From assembly GCA_017308495.1 (NCBI GenBank), contig JAFKES010000075.1, positions 1-49,004 of the forward strand: a stretch of 49,004 nt of DNA, in the 5' to 3' direction. Every line of letters starts with the position of its first letter. Position 1 is the first letter of the stretch. Shown here in pieces: positions 7,297-18,069 of this stretch. Position numbers and translations under genes: made by a program. The notes beneath the pieces were generated by a model that was not told where the DNA came from, made no database searches, and saw only the letters and a list, made by a program, of their open reading frames with translations. This DNA is from Afipia sp. (GTDB lineage: Bacteria > Pseudomonadota > Alphaproteobacteria > Rhizobiales > Xanthobacteraceae).

Positions 7297-7347
7297 GTAG
7301 ACAACCCTGTCTGCTTAGATTAGCGTGCTGTAGACAGATCATTCTAC
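7297..7347. promoter_or_regulatory. Operator-like repeats between tetR and the EamA exporter
   Basis: GTAGACA-accc-TGTCTGC (7297-7314) is an 18-bp palindrome with one arm mismatch. A second GTAGACA occurs at 7330-7336, with GTAGA and TCTAC (7330-7334 and 7343-7347) as a weaker inverted repeat. Repetition of GTAGACA in a 71-bp divergent spacer fits binding of the adjacent TetR protein at two sites. Confidence 0.5.
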
Positions 7348-7362
7348 CGGGGTATCCTGCCA

Positions 7363-8289
7363 GTGGCCAGCCCGACATCGCAGCCGCCGAACGCGGCCCG
7401 GGCCTCATGGTCCAGCGCCGCGCTTCTCGCCTTCGTCGTGTTGGCCTGGGGGCTCAACTGGGTCGTCATGAAGGTGGTGGTGCAGGAGATGACGCCGCTG
7501 TGGGCGGTGGCGATACGCACCATCATCGCGACCGTCGTGCTGGCTCCGGCGCTGCTCGTCACAGGACAGCTTATCGTTCCGCGACGCAGCGATATCCCGA
7601 TCGTCCTCGTGATATCGTTGTTTCATATGGTCGGGTTCGCCGCCCTGATGACGGCCGGGCTCAAGCACGTTACGGCCGGACGGGCGATCGTTCTGGGTTA
7701 TACGACACCCTTGTGGGTCGCTCCCGGCGCGTGGCTGTTCCTGCGGGAATCGATATCGCCCCGACAGATGATCGGCATCGCGCTCGGGCTGGTCGGACTG
7801 TTGCTGATGTTCGATCCAGCCGCATTCGACTGGCGGGACACCAGCGCGCTGCTCGGCAACGGATTGATCCTGCTGGCCGCGGTCTGCTGGTCGGTCAGCA
7901 TCATCTACACCCGCGCCCATCGCTGGACGGCGACCCCGTTTCAACTGGTGCTCTGGCAGACATTCCTCGCCGCCGTCGTCCTCTCGGCTCTCGCGCTCGT
8001 TTTTGAAGGGACGCCGCCACTCTCACTGAGCCCGCAGGCGTGTCTGGCGCTGGCCTATAACGGCGCGATCGGCACGGCCCTCGGCTTCTGGGCCATGACC
8101 GTCGTCAACAAGGAGCTGCCGGCGATATCGACTTCGCTTGGCGTGCTGGGCACGCCCATCATCGGCATCGGTCTCTCCGCGCTCATTCTCGGGGAGCCGG
8201 TAGACGCGAAGCTGGTGTTGTCGGCGACGATGATCCTGGCAGGCATCGCAGCGGGTGTGAGTCTCCCGGTGCGACGGACGACGCCATAG
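7363..8289 (+). CDS. EamA/DMT family transporter
   Basis: This 308-residue drug/metabolite transporter superfamily protein has two EamA repeats, about 20-150 and 165-300, and about ten hydrophobic helices. FVVLAWGLNWVVMKVVVQEM is the first helix signature. VLGYTTPLWVAPGAWLFLRE closes the first repeat, and GTPIIGIGLSALILGEPV belongs to the second. Start is GTG at 7363 with GGGG upstream. The adjacent divergent TetR gene suggests inducible export of a small molecule; substrate not predictable. The gene ends 22 bp from the convergent second EamA gene, but the two are not close copies. Confidence 0.9.
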   Translation: MASPTSQPPNAARASWSSAALLAFVVLAWGLNWVVMKVVVQEMTPLWAVAIRTIIATVVLAPALLVTGQLIVPRRSDIPIVLVISLFHMVGFAALMTAGLKHVTAGRAIVLGYTTPLWVAPGAWLFLRESISPRQMIGIALGLVGLLLMFDPAAFDWRDTSALLGNGLILLAAVCWSVSIIYTRAHRWTATPFQLVLWQTFLAAVVLSALALVFEGTPPLSLSPQACLALAYNGAIGTALGFWAMTVVNKELPAISTSLGVLGTPIIGIGLSALILGEPVDAKLVLSATMILAGIAAGVSLPVRRTTP

Positions 8290-8311
8290 CCGGCTGCAAG
8301 GCGAACGCGCG

Positions 8312-9226
8312 TCAGCCGGGCGGCGGCACCACCACCGGGTCACCGCGCATCATCCGGCGCTCGCGCAGGAAAATGTAGAGCCCGGCCGCGATGATGATCG
8401 CAGCCCCCACCAGCATCGCCACCGAGGGCACGTCGCCGAACACCACGTATCCGAAGATCACCGCCCAGATGATCATGGTGTACTGATAGGGCGTCACCAC
8501 GCTGGCTTCCGCGAGCTTGAGCGATCGGTTGACGCATAGCGCCGCGCCGATGGCAATGAACCCGGCGAAAGCGAACAGGCCGAGATCGAACCATCCCGGC
8601 GTGATCCAGCCGAACGGCGACAGCATCGCGCCGAACGCCAGAGTGCCGAGGAACTGGGCCGACGTCAGCACGATGTCCGGCGTACCGCGCAGCGAGCGGG
8701 TGATGATCATCAGCGCGGCGAACGAGGCGCTGCCCGCCAGCGCGATCATCGCCGGCCAGCTCACCGCCTCCGCCGACGGGCGCAGCGCGACGATGACGCC
8801 GGCGAAGCCGACCGCGATGGCGCTCCAGCGCCGCCAGCCGACATGCTCGCCGAGGAACAATGCCGAGGCCGCGGTGACGAAGATCGGTGCCGCCAGATAG
8901 TAGGTGATCACATCGGCCAGCGGCAGATAGACGGAGGCGAGGAAGAAGGCGGCGACCTCCAGCGTCGACAGCGCGACCCGGAGAAGTTGCAGGCCCGGCC
9001 GCTGGATGGCGCGGAACGCCCCGCGGCTGCGCCAGATCACCGGCGACAGCAGCGCCAGGCTCGCCACCGCCCGCAACAGCAGCAACTGCCCGACCGAATA
9101 GGTCGCGACGATGTATTTGCCCAGCGCGTCGCCGAACGAGAACAGCCACACCGCCAGCAGCATCAGCGCAATGCCCGCAAGTCGCGCCGAGCGGTGGCCG
9201 GCATCAAGGGAGAATTTTGCGAACAT
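8312..9226 (-). CDS. EamA/DMT family transporter
   Basis: About ten membrane helices in two EamA repeats identify this 304-residue protein. GIALMLLAVWLFSFGDALGK forms helix 1, and YYLAAPIFVTAASALFLGE ends the first repeat. TPYQYTMIIWAVIFGYVVFG ends the second. The C-terminus is a short basic tail and PPPG. I prefer ATG at 9226 (MFAKFSLDAG), since residues encoded up to 9322 look unlike membrane-protein N-termini; no clear ribosome binding site decides it. Substrate unknown. It is convergent with the first EamA gene and divergent from obgE. Confidence 0.88.
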   Translation of the reverse strand: MFAKFSLDAGHRSARLAGIALMLLAVWLFSFGDALGKYIVATYSVGQLLLLRAVASLALLSPVIWRSRGAFRAIQRPGLQLLRVALSTLEVAAFFLASVYLPLADVITYYLAAPIFVTAASALFLGEHVGWRRWSAIAVGFAGVIVALRPSAEAVSWPAMIALAGSASFAALMIITRSLRGTPDIVLTSAQFLGTLAFGAMLSPFGWITPGWFDLGLFAFAGFIAIGAALCVNRSLKLAEASVVTPYQYTMIIWAVIFGYVVFGDVPSVAMLVGAAIIIAAGLYIFLRERRMMRGDPVVVPPPG

Positions 9227-10630
<1,404 letters not shown>

Positions 10631-10671
10631 CGCCCGTTCGCTCAATCTGTCTCCGCCAAACACTGATTTCC

Positions 10672-11808
10672 ATGTCGCATCCCAAGCTCAAAAATTTCCG
10701 CCGCATCGTCGTCAAGGTCGGCTCGTCGCTGCTGATCGATTCCGCCGCGGGCGAAGTGCGCGAGAGCTGGCTCAAGGCACTCGCCGCCGATATCGCCAAG
10801 CTTCATCACGCCGGCAAGGACGTGCTGGTGGTGTCGTCCGGCTCGATCGCGCTCGGACGCAGCCGCCTGAAACTGCCGAGCGGCGCGCTCAAGCTGGAGG
10901 AAAGCCAGGCCGCCGCCGCCGTGGGCCAGATCGCGCTGGCGCGCATCTGGTCGGAAGTGCTCGGCGCCCACGGCATCGGCGCAGGACAGATTCTCGTCAC
11001 CTTGCAGGATACCGAGGAGCGGCGGCGCTATCTCAACGCGCGCTCGACCATCTCGAAACTGCTGGAATGGCGCGCGGTGCCGGTGATCAACGAGAACGAC
11101 ACCGTGGCCACCAACGAAATCCGCTACGGCGACAATGACCGCCTCGCCGCGCGCGTCGCCACCATGACCAGCGCCGATCTCCTGATCCTGCTGTCGGACA
11201 TCGACGGGCTCTACACCGCCCCGCCCGCGGTCACTCCCGACGCCAGGCTCATTCCGGTGGTCGAGGCCGTCACCGCCGACATCGAGGCCATGGCGGGCGC
11301 CGCCGCATCCGAGTTCTCGCGCGGCGGCATGCGCACCAAGATCGAGGCCGCCAAGATCGCGACCTCCGCCGGCACCCACATGCTGATCGCCTCCGGCAAG
11401 ATCGATCACCCGCTGCGGGCCATCGCCGATGGCGGCCCCTGCACCTGGTTCCTCACCCCGGCCAATCCCGTCACCGCCCGTAAGCGCTGGATCGCCGGAT
11501 CGCTGGAGCCGAAGGGCATCCTCACCATCGATGCCGGTGCGGTGGCGGCGCTGCGCGCCGGCAAGAGCCTGCTGCCCGCCGGCGTGATCCGGGTCGAGGG
11601 CCAGTTCGCGCGCGGCGACGCCGTGGTGGTGCGCGGCCCCGACACCCATGAGATCGGGCGCGGGCTCGTCGCCTATGACGCGGAGAACGCCGAACGGATC
11701 AAGGGCCGCTCGTCGTCCGACGCAGCCTCCATTCTCGGCGTCAGCGGGCGCGCCGAGATGATCCATCGCGACGACCTCGTGGTCGGCGGCCCGCGCAACA
11801 CGGACTGA
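10672..11808 (+). CDS. proB: Glutamate 5-kinase
   Basis: This 378-residue enzyme phosphorylates glutamate, the first step of proline synthesis. The amino-acid kinase domain (about 8-260) shows [37 protein letters not shown] and [26 protein letters not shown] carries conserved catalytic and proline-feedback residues. A C-terminal PUA domain (about 283-365) is complete. ATG at 10672 gives [17 protein letters not shown]; no strong ribosome binding site is visible, suggesting coupling to obgE. proA follows after 115 bp, so the first two proline enzymes are adjacent. Confidence 0.97.
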   Translation: MSHPKLKNFRRIVVKVGSSLLIDSAAGEVRESWLKALAADIAKLHHAGKDVLVVSSGSIALGRSRLKLPSGALKLEESQAAAAVGQIALARIWSEVLGAHGIGAGQILVTLQDTEERRRYLNARSTISKLLEWRAVPVINENDTVATNEIRYGDNDRLAARVATMTSADLLILLSDIDGLYTAPPAVTPDARLIPVVEAVTADIEAMAGAAASEFSRGGMRTKIEAAKIATSAGTHMLIASGKIDHPLRAIADGGPCTWFLTPANPVTARKRWIAGSLEPKGILTIDAGAVAALRAGKSLLPAGVIRVEGQFARGDAVVVRGPDTHEIGRGLVAYDAENAERIKGRSSSDAASILGVSGRAEMIHRDDLVVGGPRNTD

Positions 11809-11923
11809 CCCCGCCGCGACCGGCCTCGCGCCGGTGGCCCGCGTCACCCAGCCATGCCCGCGGCCGCCTCGCCGGAGCGGAATTTCTGTGCTAGGGCATG
11901 GCGTTAGAGACCCAACAGCCCAT

Positions 11924-13225
11924 ATGACTGCCATGACCGCGCCCCTCAAAGCCCTCGACGGCACCGCCGACCTCGCCGCGCTGATGACCGCACTGGGCGC
12001 CGGCGCCCGCGCCGCCGCGCAGGTGCTGGCGCGGACGCCGACAGCGCAGAAGGACGCAGCCCTGTCCGCCATGGCCGACGCTATCCGCGCCCATGCGCCG
12101 GCGATTCTCGCCGCCAACGCCGAAGATGTGGCGGAGGCCAAAACCAATGGCGCCAGCAGCGCCTTCGTCGACCGGCTCGCGCTGACCGAGGCCCGCGTCC
12201 AGGCGATGGCCGACGGCATCGACGTGGTGCGCGCCATTCCCGACCCTGTCGGCAAAATCACCGAGAGCTGGACCCGCCCCAACGGCATGACCATCGAGCG
12301 GGTGCGGGTGCCGCTCGGCGTCATCGGCGTCATCTTCGAGAGCCGGCCCAATGTCGCCGCCGACGCCGGCGCGCTGTGCCTGAAATCCGGTAACGCCGTG
12401 ATCCTGCGTGGCGGCTCCGACAGTTTCCGCTCCTGCCGCGCCATCCACGCCTGCCTCGTCGAGGGATTGCGCAACGCCGGATTGCCCGAGCAGGCGATTT
12501 CGCTGGTGCCGACCCGGGACCGCGCCGCGGTCGGCCTGATGCTCGCCGGCCTCGGCGGCCATCTCGACATCATCGTGCCGCGCGGCGGCAAGAGCCTGGT
12601 CGCCCGCGTGCAGGACGAAGCGCGCGTGCCGGTGTTCGCCCATCTCGACGGCGTCAATCACGTCTATGTCGACAAGGCGGCGAAGCTCGACATGGCGAAG
12701 ACTGTCGTGCTCAACGCCAAGATGCGGCGGCCCGGGGTCTGCGGCGCGGCTGAGACGCTGCTGATCGATCGCGCCGCCGCCGCGAACTGCCTCACGCCGC
12801 TGGTGACCATGCTGCTCGACGCCCATTGCGAGGTGCGCGGCGACACCGAGATCCAGCGCGTGGACTCGCGGGTGAAGCCGGTCAGCGAAGACGACTGGTC
12901 CACCGAATACGAGGACGCCATCATTTCGGTGAAGCTGGTCGACGGCGTCGACGACGCCATCGCCCATATCGCGCGCTATGGCTCCCATCACACCGACGCC
13001 GTCATCACCGAGGATGCGCAGGTCGCCGAGAAATTCCTCAACGAGGTGGACTCCGCCATCGTGCTGCACAACGCCTCGACGCAGTTCGCGGACGGCGGCG
13101 AGTTCGGCTTCGGCGCGGAGATCGGCATCGCCACCGGCAAGTTCCACGCCCGCGGCCCGGTCGGCGCCGAGCAACTGACCAGTTTCAAGTACCGCATCCA
13201 CGGCATGGGACAGACACGCCCGTGA
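11924..13225 (+). CDS. proA: Glutamate-5-semialdehyde dehydrogenase (gamma-glutamyl phosphate reductase)
   Basis: This 433-residue enzyme reduces glutamyl phosphate to the semialdehyde with NADPH. It is an aldehyde dehydrogenase-fold protein with [32 protein letters not shown] and the nucleophile Cys in [13 protein letters not shown]. The start is ATG at 11924 ([13 protein letters not shown]) or ATG at 11933; the frame extends further upstream, but that sequence has no family similarity I recognise. The stop overlaps the nadD GTG start (GTGA, 13222-13225), so nadD is translationally coupled. Full-length for the family. Confidence 0.96.
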   Translation: MTAMTAPLKALDGTADLAALMTALGAGARAAAQVLARTPTAQKDAALSAMADAIRAHAPAILAANAEDVAEAKTNGASSAFVDRLALTEARVQAMADGIDVVRAIPDPVGKITESWTRPNGMTIERVRVPLGVIGVIFESRPNVAADAGALCLKSGNAVILRGGSDSFRSCRAIHACLVEGLRNAGLPEQAISLVPTRDRAAVGLMLAGLGGHLDIIVPRGGKSLVARVQDEARVPVFAHLDGVNHVYVDKAAKLDMAKTVVLNAKMRRPGVCGAAETLLIDRAAAANCLTPLVTMLLDAHCEVRGDTEIQRVDSRVKPVSEDDWSTEYEDAIISVKLVDGVDDAIAHIARYGSHHTDAVITEDAQVAEKFLNEVDSAIVLHNASTQFADGGEFGFGAEIGIATGKFHARGPVGAEQLTSFKYRIHGMGQTRP

Positions 13226-13896
13226 CCGCACCGTCCGGGACCGACGCGCCCGGGACCGACCCGGCCTGCCCGTTTCATGGCATTCCGCCATACGCGACGG
13301 GCCAGCGCATCGGTCTGCTCGGCGGCTCGTTCAATCCGCCGCACGAGGCGCACCGCGCCATCAGCCTGTTCGCGATGAAGCGGCTCGGGCTCGACCGCAT
13401 CTGGTGGCTGGTCACGCCCGGCAATCCGCTCAAGCAGGGCCGCGCGCTGCACGCGCTGCGCGATCGCATGGCGGCGGCGGAAGCGGTGGCGCGCCATCCG
13501 CGCATCGACGTGAGCTGTCTCGAAACCGTCATCGGCACGCGCTACACCGTGGACACGATTTCCTACCTGCGCCGCCGCTGCCACGGCGCGCGTTTCGTGT
13601 GGATCATGGGTGCCGACAATCTCGCGCAGTTCGATCGCTGGGAGGGCTGGCGGCGCATCGCCGACATGGTGCCGATCGCCGTGATCGACCGGCCGCCCGA
13701 CGGCTTCCGCGCGATGTCCGCCACCGCCGCTCACGCGCTCGCGCCCTATCGCATCACTGAGCGCGACGCCGCCACGCTGGCGAGCCGGCGCGCGCCGGCA
13801 TGGACCTTCCTGACCGGGCTGAAGTCCCCCCTGTCCTCCACCCGCCTGCGGAACCCGGACGGGAGCTGGAAGGAGACGCGCGCGCCACGCCGGTGA
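13222..13896 (+). CDS. nadD: Nicotinate-nucleotide adenylyltransferase
   Basis: This 224-residue enzyme adenylates nicotinate mononucleotide in NAD synthesis. [19 protein letters not shown] holds the nucleotidyltransferase phosphate motif, with HEAH in place of the more usual Hx[18 protein letters not shown] is the dinucleotide-binding segment, and [12 protein letters not shown] is the C-terminal SxSSTxLR motif. The GTG start overlaps the proA stop. The first 20 or so residues (Pro/Asp/Thr-rich) precede the fold and are likely disordered. rsfS follows after about 130-150 bp, a common pairing. Confidence 0.96.
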   Translation: MTAPSGTDAPGTDPACPFHGIPPYATGQRIGLLGGSFNPPHEAHRAISLFAMKRLGLDRIWWLVTPGNPLKQGRALHALRDRMAAAEAVARHPRIDVSCLETVIGTRYTVDTISYLRRRCHGARFVWIMGADNLAQFDRWEGWRRIADMVPIAVIDRPPDGFRAMSATAAHALAPYRITERDAATLASRRAPAWTFLTGLKSPLSSTRLRNPDGSWKETRAPRR

Positions 13897-14042
13897 CGCT
13901 TTCCGGCCACGGCGCGCGGCAAAAGCCGGCCGCCCCATCTGGACGATTGAAACCATTCACCCCACATGCGTATTATCAACGAGGGTGCCGGGATTCGGCG
14001 CTCGCGATACAGTGAAAGGAATGGTCCCTGACCACATCTGTA

Positions 14043-14558
14043 TTGTCCAAAGCCGCTTCGCCCAAGGCTGCCTCTGCAAAGGCGGCGTCTGCGAAGGCCA
14101 GCTCAATCAAGGCTGGTTCTTCAAAGCCCGTCGCATCGAAGGATCGCAGCGCGGCCAAGCCCGCCACGGCCTCCTCTCGTACGGCTGCCCCCGGTCTCGC
14201 CCCAGCGGCGCGGCCTGACGCAGAACAGACGCTGGGCCTGATCCTCTCCCGCCTCGACGACATGAAGGCGGAAGACACGGTCACCATCGACCTTCGCGGC
14301 AAATCCTCCATCACCGACTACATGGTCGTGACTTCGGGGCGGGCCAACCGTCACGTCGGCGCGATCGCGGAGAACGTGGCGAAGGGCCTCAAGGACAGCG
14401 GAATCGCAGCGCCTCATATCGAGGGGCTTCCCAATTGCGACTGGGTGCTGATCGATTCCGGCGACGTGATCGTGCACGTGTTCAGGCCGGAAGTCCGCGA
14501 GTTCTACAATCTCGAAAAGATGTGGGACTCCGACAAGCAGGCGGCCAAGGCACGTTGA
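14043..14558 (+). CDS. rsfS: Ribosomal silencing factor RsfS
   Basis: RsfS binds L14 and blocks 30S-50S joining when nutrients are low. The conserved core (about 60-165) shows DDMKAEDTVTIDLRGKSSI, TDYMVVTSGRANRHV, and IDSGDVIVHVFRPEVREFY. The first 55 residues are a low-complexity Ala/Ser/Lys repeat and not part of the fold. The start is uncertain. TTG at 14043 has no nearby ribosome binding site, while AAGGA at 14016-14020 is 7 bp from an in-frame CTG at 14028 that would add five residues. An in-frame stop at 14013 limits any further extension. Confidence 0.92.
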   Translation: MSKAASPKAASAKAASAKASSIKAGSSKPVASKDRSAAKPATASSRTAAPGLAPAARPDAEQTLGLILSRLDDMKAEDTVTIDLRGKSSITDYMVVTSGRANRHVGAIAENVAKGLKDSGIAAPHIEGLPNCDWVLIDSGDVIVHVFRPEVREFYNLEKMWDSDKQAAKAR

Positions 14559-14723
14559 ACGGCGCGCTGAAGAAGGCTTCGACGGAGCGCAATGCACGCA
14601 TCACGGCGTGAACAGTAACGCTTGTATCGATGCGATCAATTCACCGATGCCGTAAAGTGGATTTCACGACGCGGGCATCACGCAGCGTATGAAATCGAAG
14701 GCCACCATGTTAGGTGATGATGC

Positions 14724-15206
14724 ATGCGCATTGCCATCGTCGCCATCGGTCGCTTGAAGCAAGGCCCGGAGCGGGAACTGGCCGACCGCTATCGCGAACG
14801 CTTCGACGACGTCGGTCGCAAGCTCGGGTTCCGCGGCCTCGAGATCCAAGAAATTTCCGAAAGCCGTGCGCGCGAGGCCCAGGCGCGGATCACCGAGGAA
14901 GGCGCGGCGATGGCCGCCCTCGTTCATGAAAAATCATCCATCATCGCCCTCGACGAACGCGGCGACAACATCGACAGCGTTGCTTTTGCACGACATCTCG
15001 GCCGCTGGCGCGACGAGTCCGTTCCCGACGCGGTGTTTTTGATCGGTGGCGCGGACGGACTTTCGCCCGAATTGAGGCGCAAGGCGAAGCTCAGGCTCGC
15101 GTTCGGCAAAGCGACCTGGCCGCACCAGATGGTGCGCGTCATGCTGCTCGAACAGATCTACCGCGCCGCGACCATTTTGTCCGGCCATCCCTATCACCGC
15201 GTTTGA
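14724..15206 (+). CDS. rlmH: 23S rRNA (pseudouridine1915-N3)-methyltransferase RlmH
   Basis: This 160-residue SPOUT-fold methyltransferase modifies pseudouridine 1915 in helix 69 of 23S rRNA on assembled ribosomes. MRIAIVAIGRLKQGPE starts the family, FLIGGADGLSPELRRKA is the knotted SAM-binding loop, and HPYHRV is the expected C-terminus. Length and order are canonical, and it follows rsfS as in most bacteria. The 165-bp gap before it holds no feature I can name. Confidence 0.97.
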   Translation: MRIAIVAIGRLKQGPERELADRYRERFDDVGRKLGFRGLEIQEISESRAREAQARITEEGAAMAALVHEKSSIIALDERGDNIDSVAFARHLGRWRDESVPDAVFLIGGADGLSPELRRKAKLRLAFGKATWPHQMVRVMLLEQIYRAATILSGHPYHRV

Positions 15207-15231
15207 CGTCCACCGTGAGAGCGATCCAAAA

Positions 15232-16599
15232 GTGGCCGATGTGACCGTCGCAACCGTGACCAGAGCTGCATCGACGACGCCGTGGCTGATCCGCGCCGCG
15301 GCACTGCCGCTCGCGCTGTCGTGGCTGCACGCGCCCGCCGCGGCCCAGAGCGCCGCGACACCCGCCACACCTGCAGTCAACGCCCCCGATCCGGACACGA
15401 TCAGGCAACGCACGCAGGAGCTGGAAGCCGCGCGCGAACAGCAGAAAAAGGCAGCGGAGCAGGAACAGAAGCTCAAGGCGGACATTGCGGCCATCGGCCA
15501 GGACCGCACCAAGCTGAACCAGCAGTTGATCGACATCGCCGCCCGCGTTCGCACCATCGAGACTGAGATGGCCGGCACCGAAGCGCGGCTGCGGCCGCTG
15601 GATGCGCGTGAGCTCGAAATACGCGCCTCGCTCGAAACCCGGCGCGACGAAATCGCCGAAGTGCTCGCGGCCCTGCAGCGCGCCGGACGCCATGCCCCGC
15701 CAGCGCTGTTCGTGCGCCCGGAGGACGCGCTGCAATCGCTGCGCACCGCGATGCTGCTCGGCGCGGTGGTGCCGGAGATGCGCACACGCGCCGCCAAGCT
15801 CGCCAGCGATCTCGGCGAACTCGTCAGCCTGCGCCGCAACATTGCCGAGGAGCGCGACCGGCTGGCCGCCGACCGCGACCGGCTCACCGACGACCGCACC
15901 CGGCTCGCGGCGCTGGTGCAGGAGCGCCAGAAGGCCCAGGCCGACGCCGAGCGCGACATGGAGGCGGAACGCCGGCGCGCGCTGGCGCTGTCGAAACAGG
16001 CCGACACCCTTCAGGACCTGATCGCCAGAATGGAGCAGGACGTGAAGGCGGCGGCCAAGGCCGCGGCGGCGGCCGAGGCCAAGGGCACGCCGGTGGCGAT
16101 GGGCGGCAAGCCCAACCTGGGCGCGCTGAAGGACCCCGGCCGGCTCAGCCCGGCGATCGCCTTCGCCTCCGCCAAGGGTTTATTGCCAATTCCGGTTAAC
16201 GGCACCCGGATCCGCGGTTTTGGCGGTTCCGACGGCGCCGGGGGCCAGGAAAAGGGCCTTTCCATCGCCACGCGCCCCGGGGCGCAGGTCACAACCCCGT
16301 GTGATGGCTGGGTTGTGTATGCCGGTCCGTTCCGCAGCTACGGACAACTCTTGATCCTCAACGCGGGCGGCGGATATCATGTCCTGATCGCCGGGATGGA
16401 ACGTATTTCGGTCAATATCGGCCAGTTTGTTCTAACGGGAGAACCGGTCGCGACCATGGGGACCACGTCTCAGGTCGCGTCGATTCTGGCGGCTGCATCC
16501 AGCCAGCCTGTGCTCTATATCGAGTTCCGTAAGGACGGCGCTCCAATCGATTCAGGCCCATGGTGGGCCGCAAGTGAAGGCGAAAAGGTTCGCGGATGA
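15232..16599 (+). CDS. EnvC-like murein hydrolase activator with degenerate LytM domain
   Basis: This 455-residue exported protein has a signal peptide (about 18-39, ending AAAQ), a long coiled coil (about 55-275) and a C-terminal LytM/M23 domain (about 315-445). The zinc ligands of active M23 peptidases are not conserved: EKGLSIAT stands where HxxxD is expected, and LYIEFRKDG replaces HxH. It should therefore activate an amidase rather than cut peptidoglycan, as EnvC does at the septum. GTG start at 15232. Its stop overlaps ctpA by 4 bp, so the two are one transcription unit. Confidence 0.9.
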   Translation: MADVTVATVTRAASTTPWLIRAAALPLALSWLHAPAAAQSAATPATPAVNAPDPDTIRQRTQELEAAREQQKKAAEQEQKLKADIAAIGQDRTKLNQQLIDIAARVRTIETEMAGTEARLRPLDARELEIRASLETRRDEIAEVLAALQRAGRHAPPALFVRPEDALQSLRTAMLLGAVVPEMRTRAAKLASDLGELVSLRRNIAEERDRLAADRDRLTDDRTRLAALVQERQKAQADAERDMEAERRRALALSKQADTLQDLIARMEQDVKAAAKAAAAAEAKGTPVAMGGKPNLGALKDPGRLSPAIAFASAKGLLPIPVNGTRIRGFGGSDGAGGQEKGLSIATRPGAQVTTPCDGWVVYAGPFRSYGQLLILNAGGGYHVLIAGMERISVNIGQFVLTGEPVATMGTTSQVASILAAASSQPVLYIEFRKDGAPIDSGPWWAASEGEKVRG

Positions 16600-17942
16600 T
16601 GCGCAAGACTTCCCTCATTCTTCTCAGCGCCGCAGCCGGCGCGGCTGCGACGCTGTTTCTGACCCAGCCGCGCGCAACGCTGGTGGGATCGACCGCGCGC
16701 GCCGCGTCGTCCGATACCTACCGCCAGCTCAACCTGTTCGGCGATGTGTTCGAGCGCGTGCGCAGCGACTATGTCGAGCGACCGGACGACAGCAAGCTGG
16801 TGGAGAGCGCGATCAGCGGCATGGTCACCGCCCTCGACCCGCATTCGAGCTACATGGACGCCAAGAGCTTCCGCGACATGCAGGTGCAGACCCGCGGCGA
16901 GTTCGGCGGCCTCGGCATCGAAGTCACGATGGAGGATGGCCTCGTCAAGGTGGTGTCGCCGATCGACGACACCCCCGCATCGAAGGCCGGCGTCATGGCC
17001 AACGACATCATCTCCCATCTCGACGACGAGGCGGTGCAGGGCCTGACCCTGAACCAGGCCGTCGAGAAGATGCGCGGCCCGGTCAACACCAAGATCAAGC
17101 TGCGCATCATCCGCAAGGGGCAGGACAAGCCGATCGACGTCACGCTGACCCGCGACAACATTCGCGTCCGTTCAGTGCGCGCGCGCGTCGAGGGTGATGA
17201 CATCGGCTATATCCGCATCACCACCTTCAACGAGCAGACCACCGAAGGTCTCAAGCGCGAGATGGCCAACCTGACCCAGCAGATCGGGGCCGACAAACTC
17301 AAGGGCTTCATCCTCGACCTGCGCAACAACCCGGGCGGCTTGCTCGAGGAGGCGGTGTCGGTGTCCGACGCCTTCCTCGATCGCGGCGAGATTGTCTCGA
17401 CCCGCGGCCGCAATGCCGAGGAAACCCAGCGCCGCACCGCCAAGCCGGGCGATCTCGCCAAGGGCAAGCCGGTGATCGTGCTGATCAACGGCGGCTCGGC
17501 CTCGGCGTCGGAAATCGTCGCCGGCGCGCTGCAGGATCACAAGCGCGCCACCCTGATCGGCACCCGCTCGTTCGGCAAGGGCTCGGTGCAGACCATCATC
17601 CCGCTGGGCTCCGGCAACGGCGCGCTGCGGCTGACCACCGCGCGCTACTACACGCCGTCGGGCAAGTCGATCCAGGCCAAGGGCATCACCCCGGACATCG
17701 AGGTGCTGCAGGACGTGCCGGACGACCTCAAGGCCAAGACCGACACCAAGGGCGAGGCCTCGCTGCGCGGCCACCTCAAGGCCGACGGCCAGGAGGAAAC
17801 CGGCTCGCAGTCCTACGTGCCGCCGGACGCCAAGGACGACAAGGCGCTGAAGAGCGCGGCGGATCTGCTGCACGGCATCAAGCAGACAACGTCGGCACCG
17901 CCGCCGTCGGACAAGACCACCGCCAGCAAGGCCGCGAACTGA
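16596..17942 (+). CDS. ctpA: Carboxy-terminal processing protease (S41A)
   Basis: This 448-residue periplasmic protease has a signal/anchor helix (5-24), a PDZ domain (about 95-180) with GGLGIEV and PIDDTPASKAGV, and the S41 catalytic domain. The Ser-Lys dyad is S303 in GGSASASEIVAG and K328 in RSFGKGSVQT, spaced 25 as in Prc/CtpA. GFILDLRNNPGGLL is another family motif. The C-terminal 60 residues are charged and low-complexity. ATG at 16596 overlaps the EnvC stop, implying joint control of septal wall hydrolysis. A strong terminator follows. Confidence 0.96.
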   Translation: MMRKTSLILLSAAAGAAATLFLTQPRATLVGSTARAASSDTYRQLNLFGDVFERVRSDYVERPDDSKLVESAISGMVTALDPHSSYMDAKSFRDMQVQTRGEFGGLGIEVTMEDGLVKVVSPIDDTPASKAGVMANDIISHLDDEAVQGLTLNQAVEKMRGPVNTKIKLRIIRKGQDKPIDVTLTRDNIRVRSVRARVEGDDIGYIRITTFNEQTTEGLKREMANLTQQIGADKLKGFILDLRNNPGGLLEEAVSVSDAFLDRGEIVSTRGRNAEETQRRTAKPGDLAKGKPVIVLINGGSASASEIVAGALQDHKRATLIGTRSFGKGSVQTIIPLGSGNGALRLTTARYYTPSGKSIQAKGITPDIEVLQDVPDDLKAKTDTKGEASLRGHLKADGQEETGSQSYVPPDAKDDKALKSAADLLHGIKQTTSAPPPSDKTTASKAAN

Positions 17943-17978
17943 CGCACGGCCAGAGCGGTCGACACGAATCGGATCAGG

Positions 17979-18003
17979 GCGGCCCTTCGGGGCCGCCTTT
18001 TTC
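17979..18003 (+). terminator. Intrinsic terminator after ctpA
   Basis: GGCGGCCC-TTCG-GGGCCGCC followed by TTTTT is a textbook 8-bp stem with a stable UUCG tetraloop. It ends the transcript containing envC-ctpA, and the next gene needs its own promoter. Confidence 0.93.
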
Positions 18004-18069
18004 ATGAGCCCGCCCCGGACGCCGCCGCCGTGGTAGAATCCAAACGATTGATTCGCGAGGGCGAGGGCA

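Noticed and set aside
13222-13300. HEAH instead of HxGH in NadD as a sign of lost activity
   Set aside because: Both histidines are present and the rest of the active site, including the SxSSTxLR-type motif, is intact; small-residue variation at this position is plausible.
14043-14180. Short repeated units that could suggest a tandem repeat or CRISPR-like array
   Set aside because: They are in-frame Ala/Lys/Ser codons of the rsfS leader, with no conserved direct repeat or spacer pattern.
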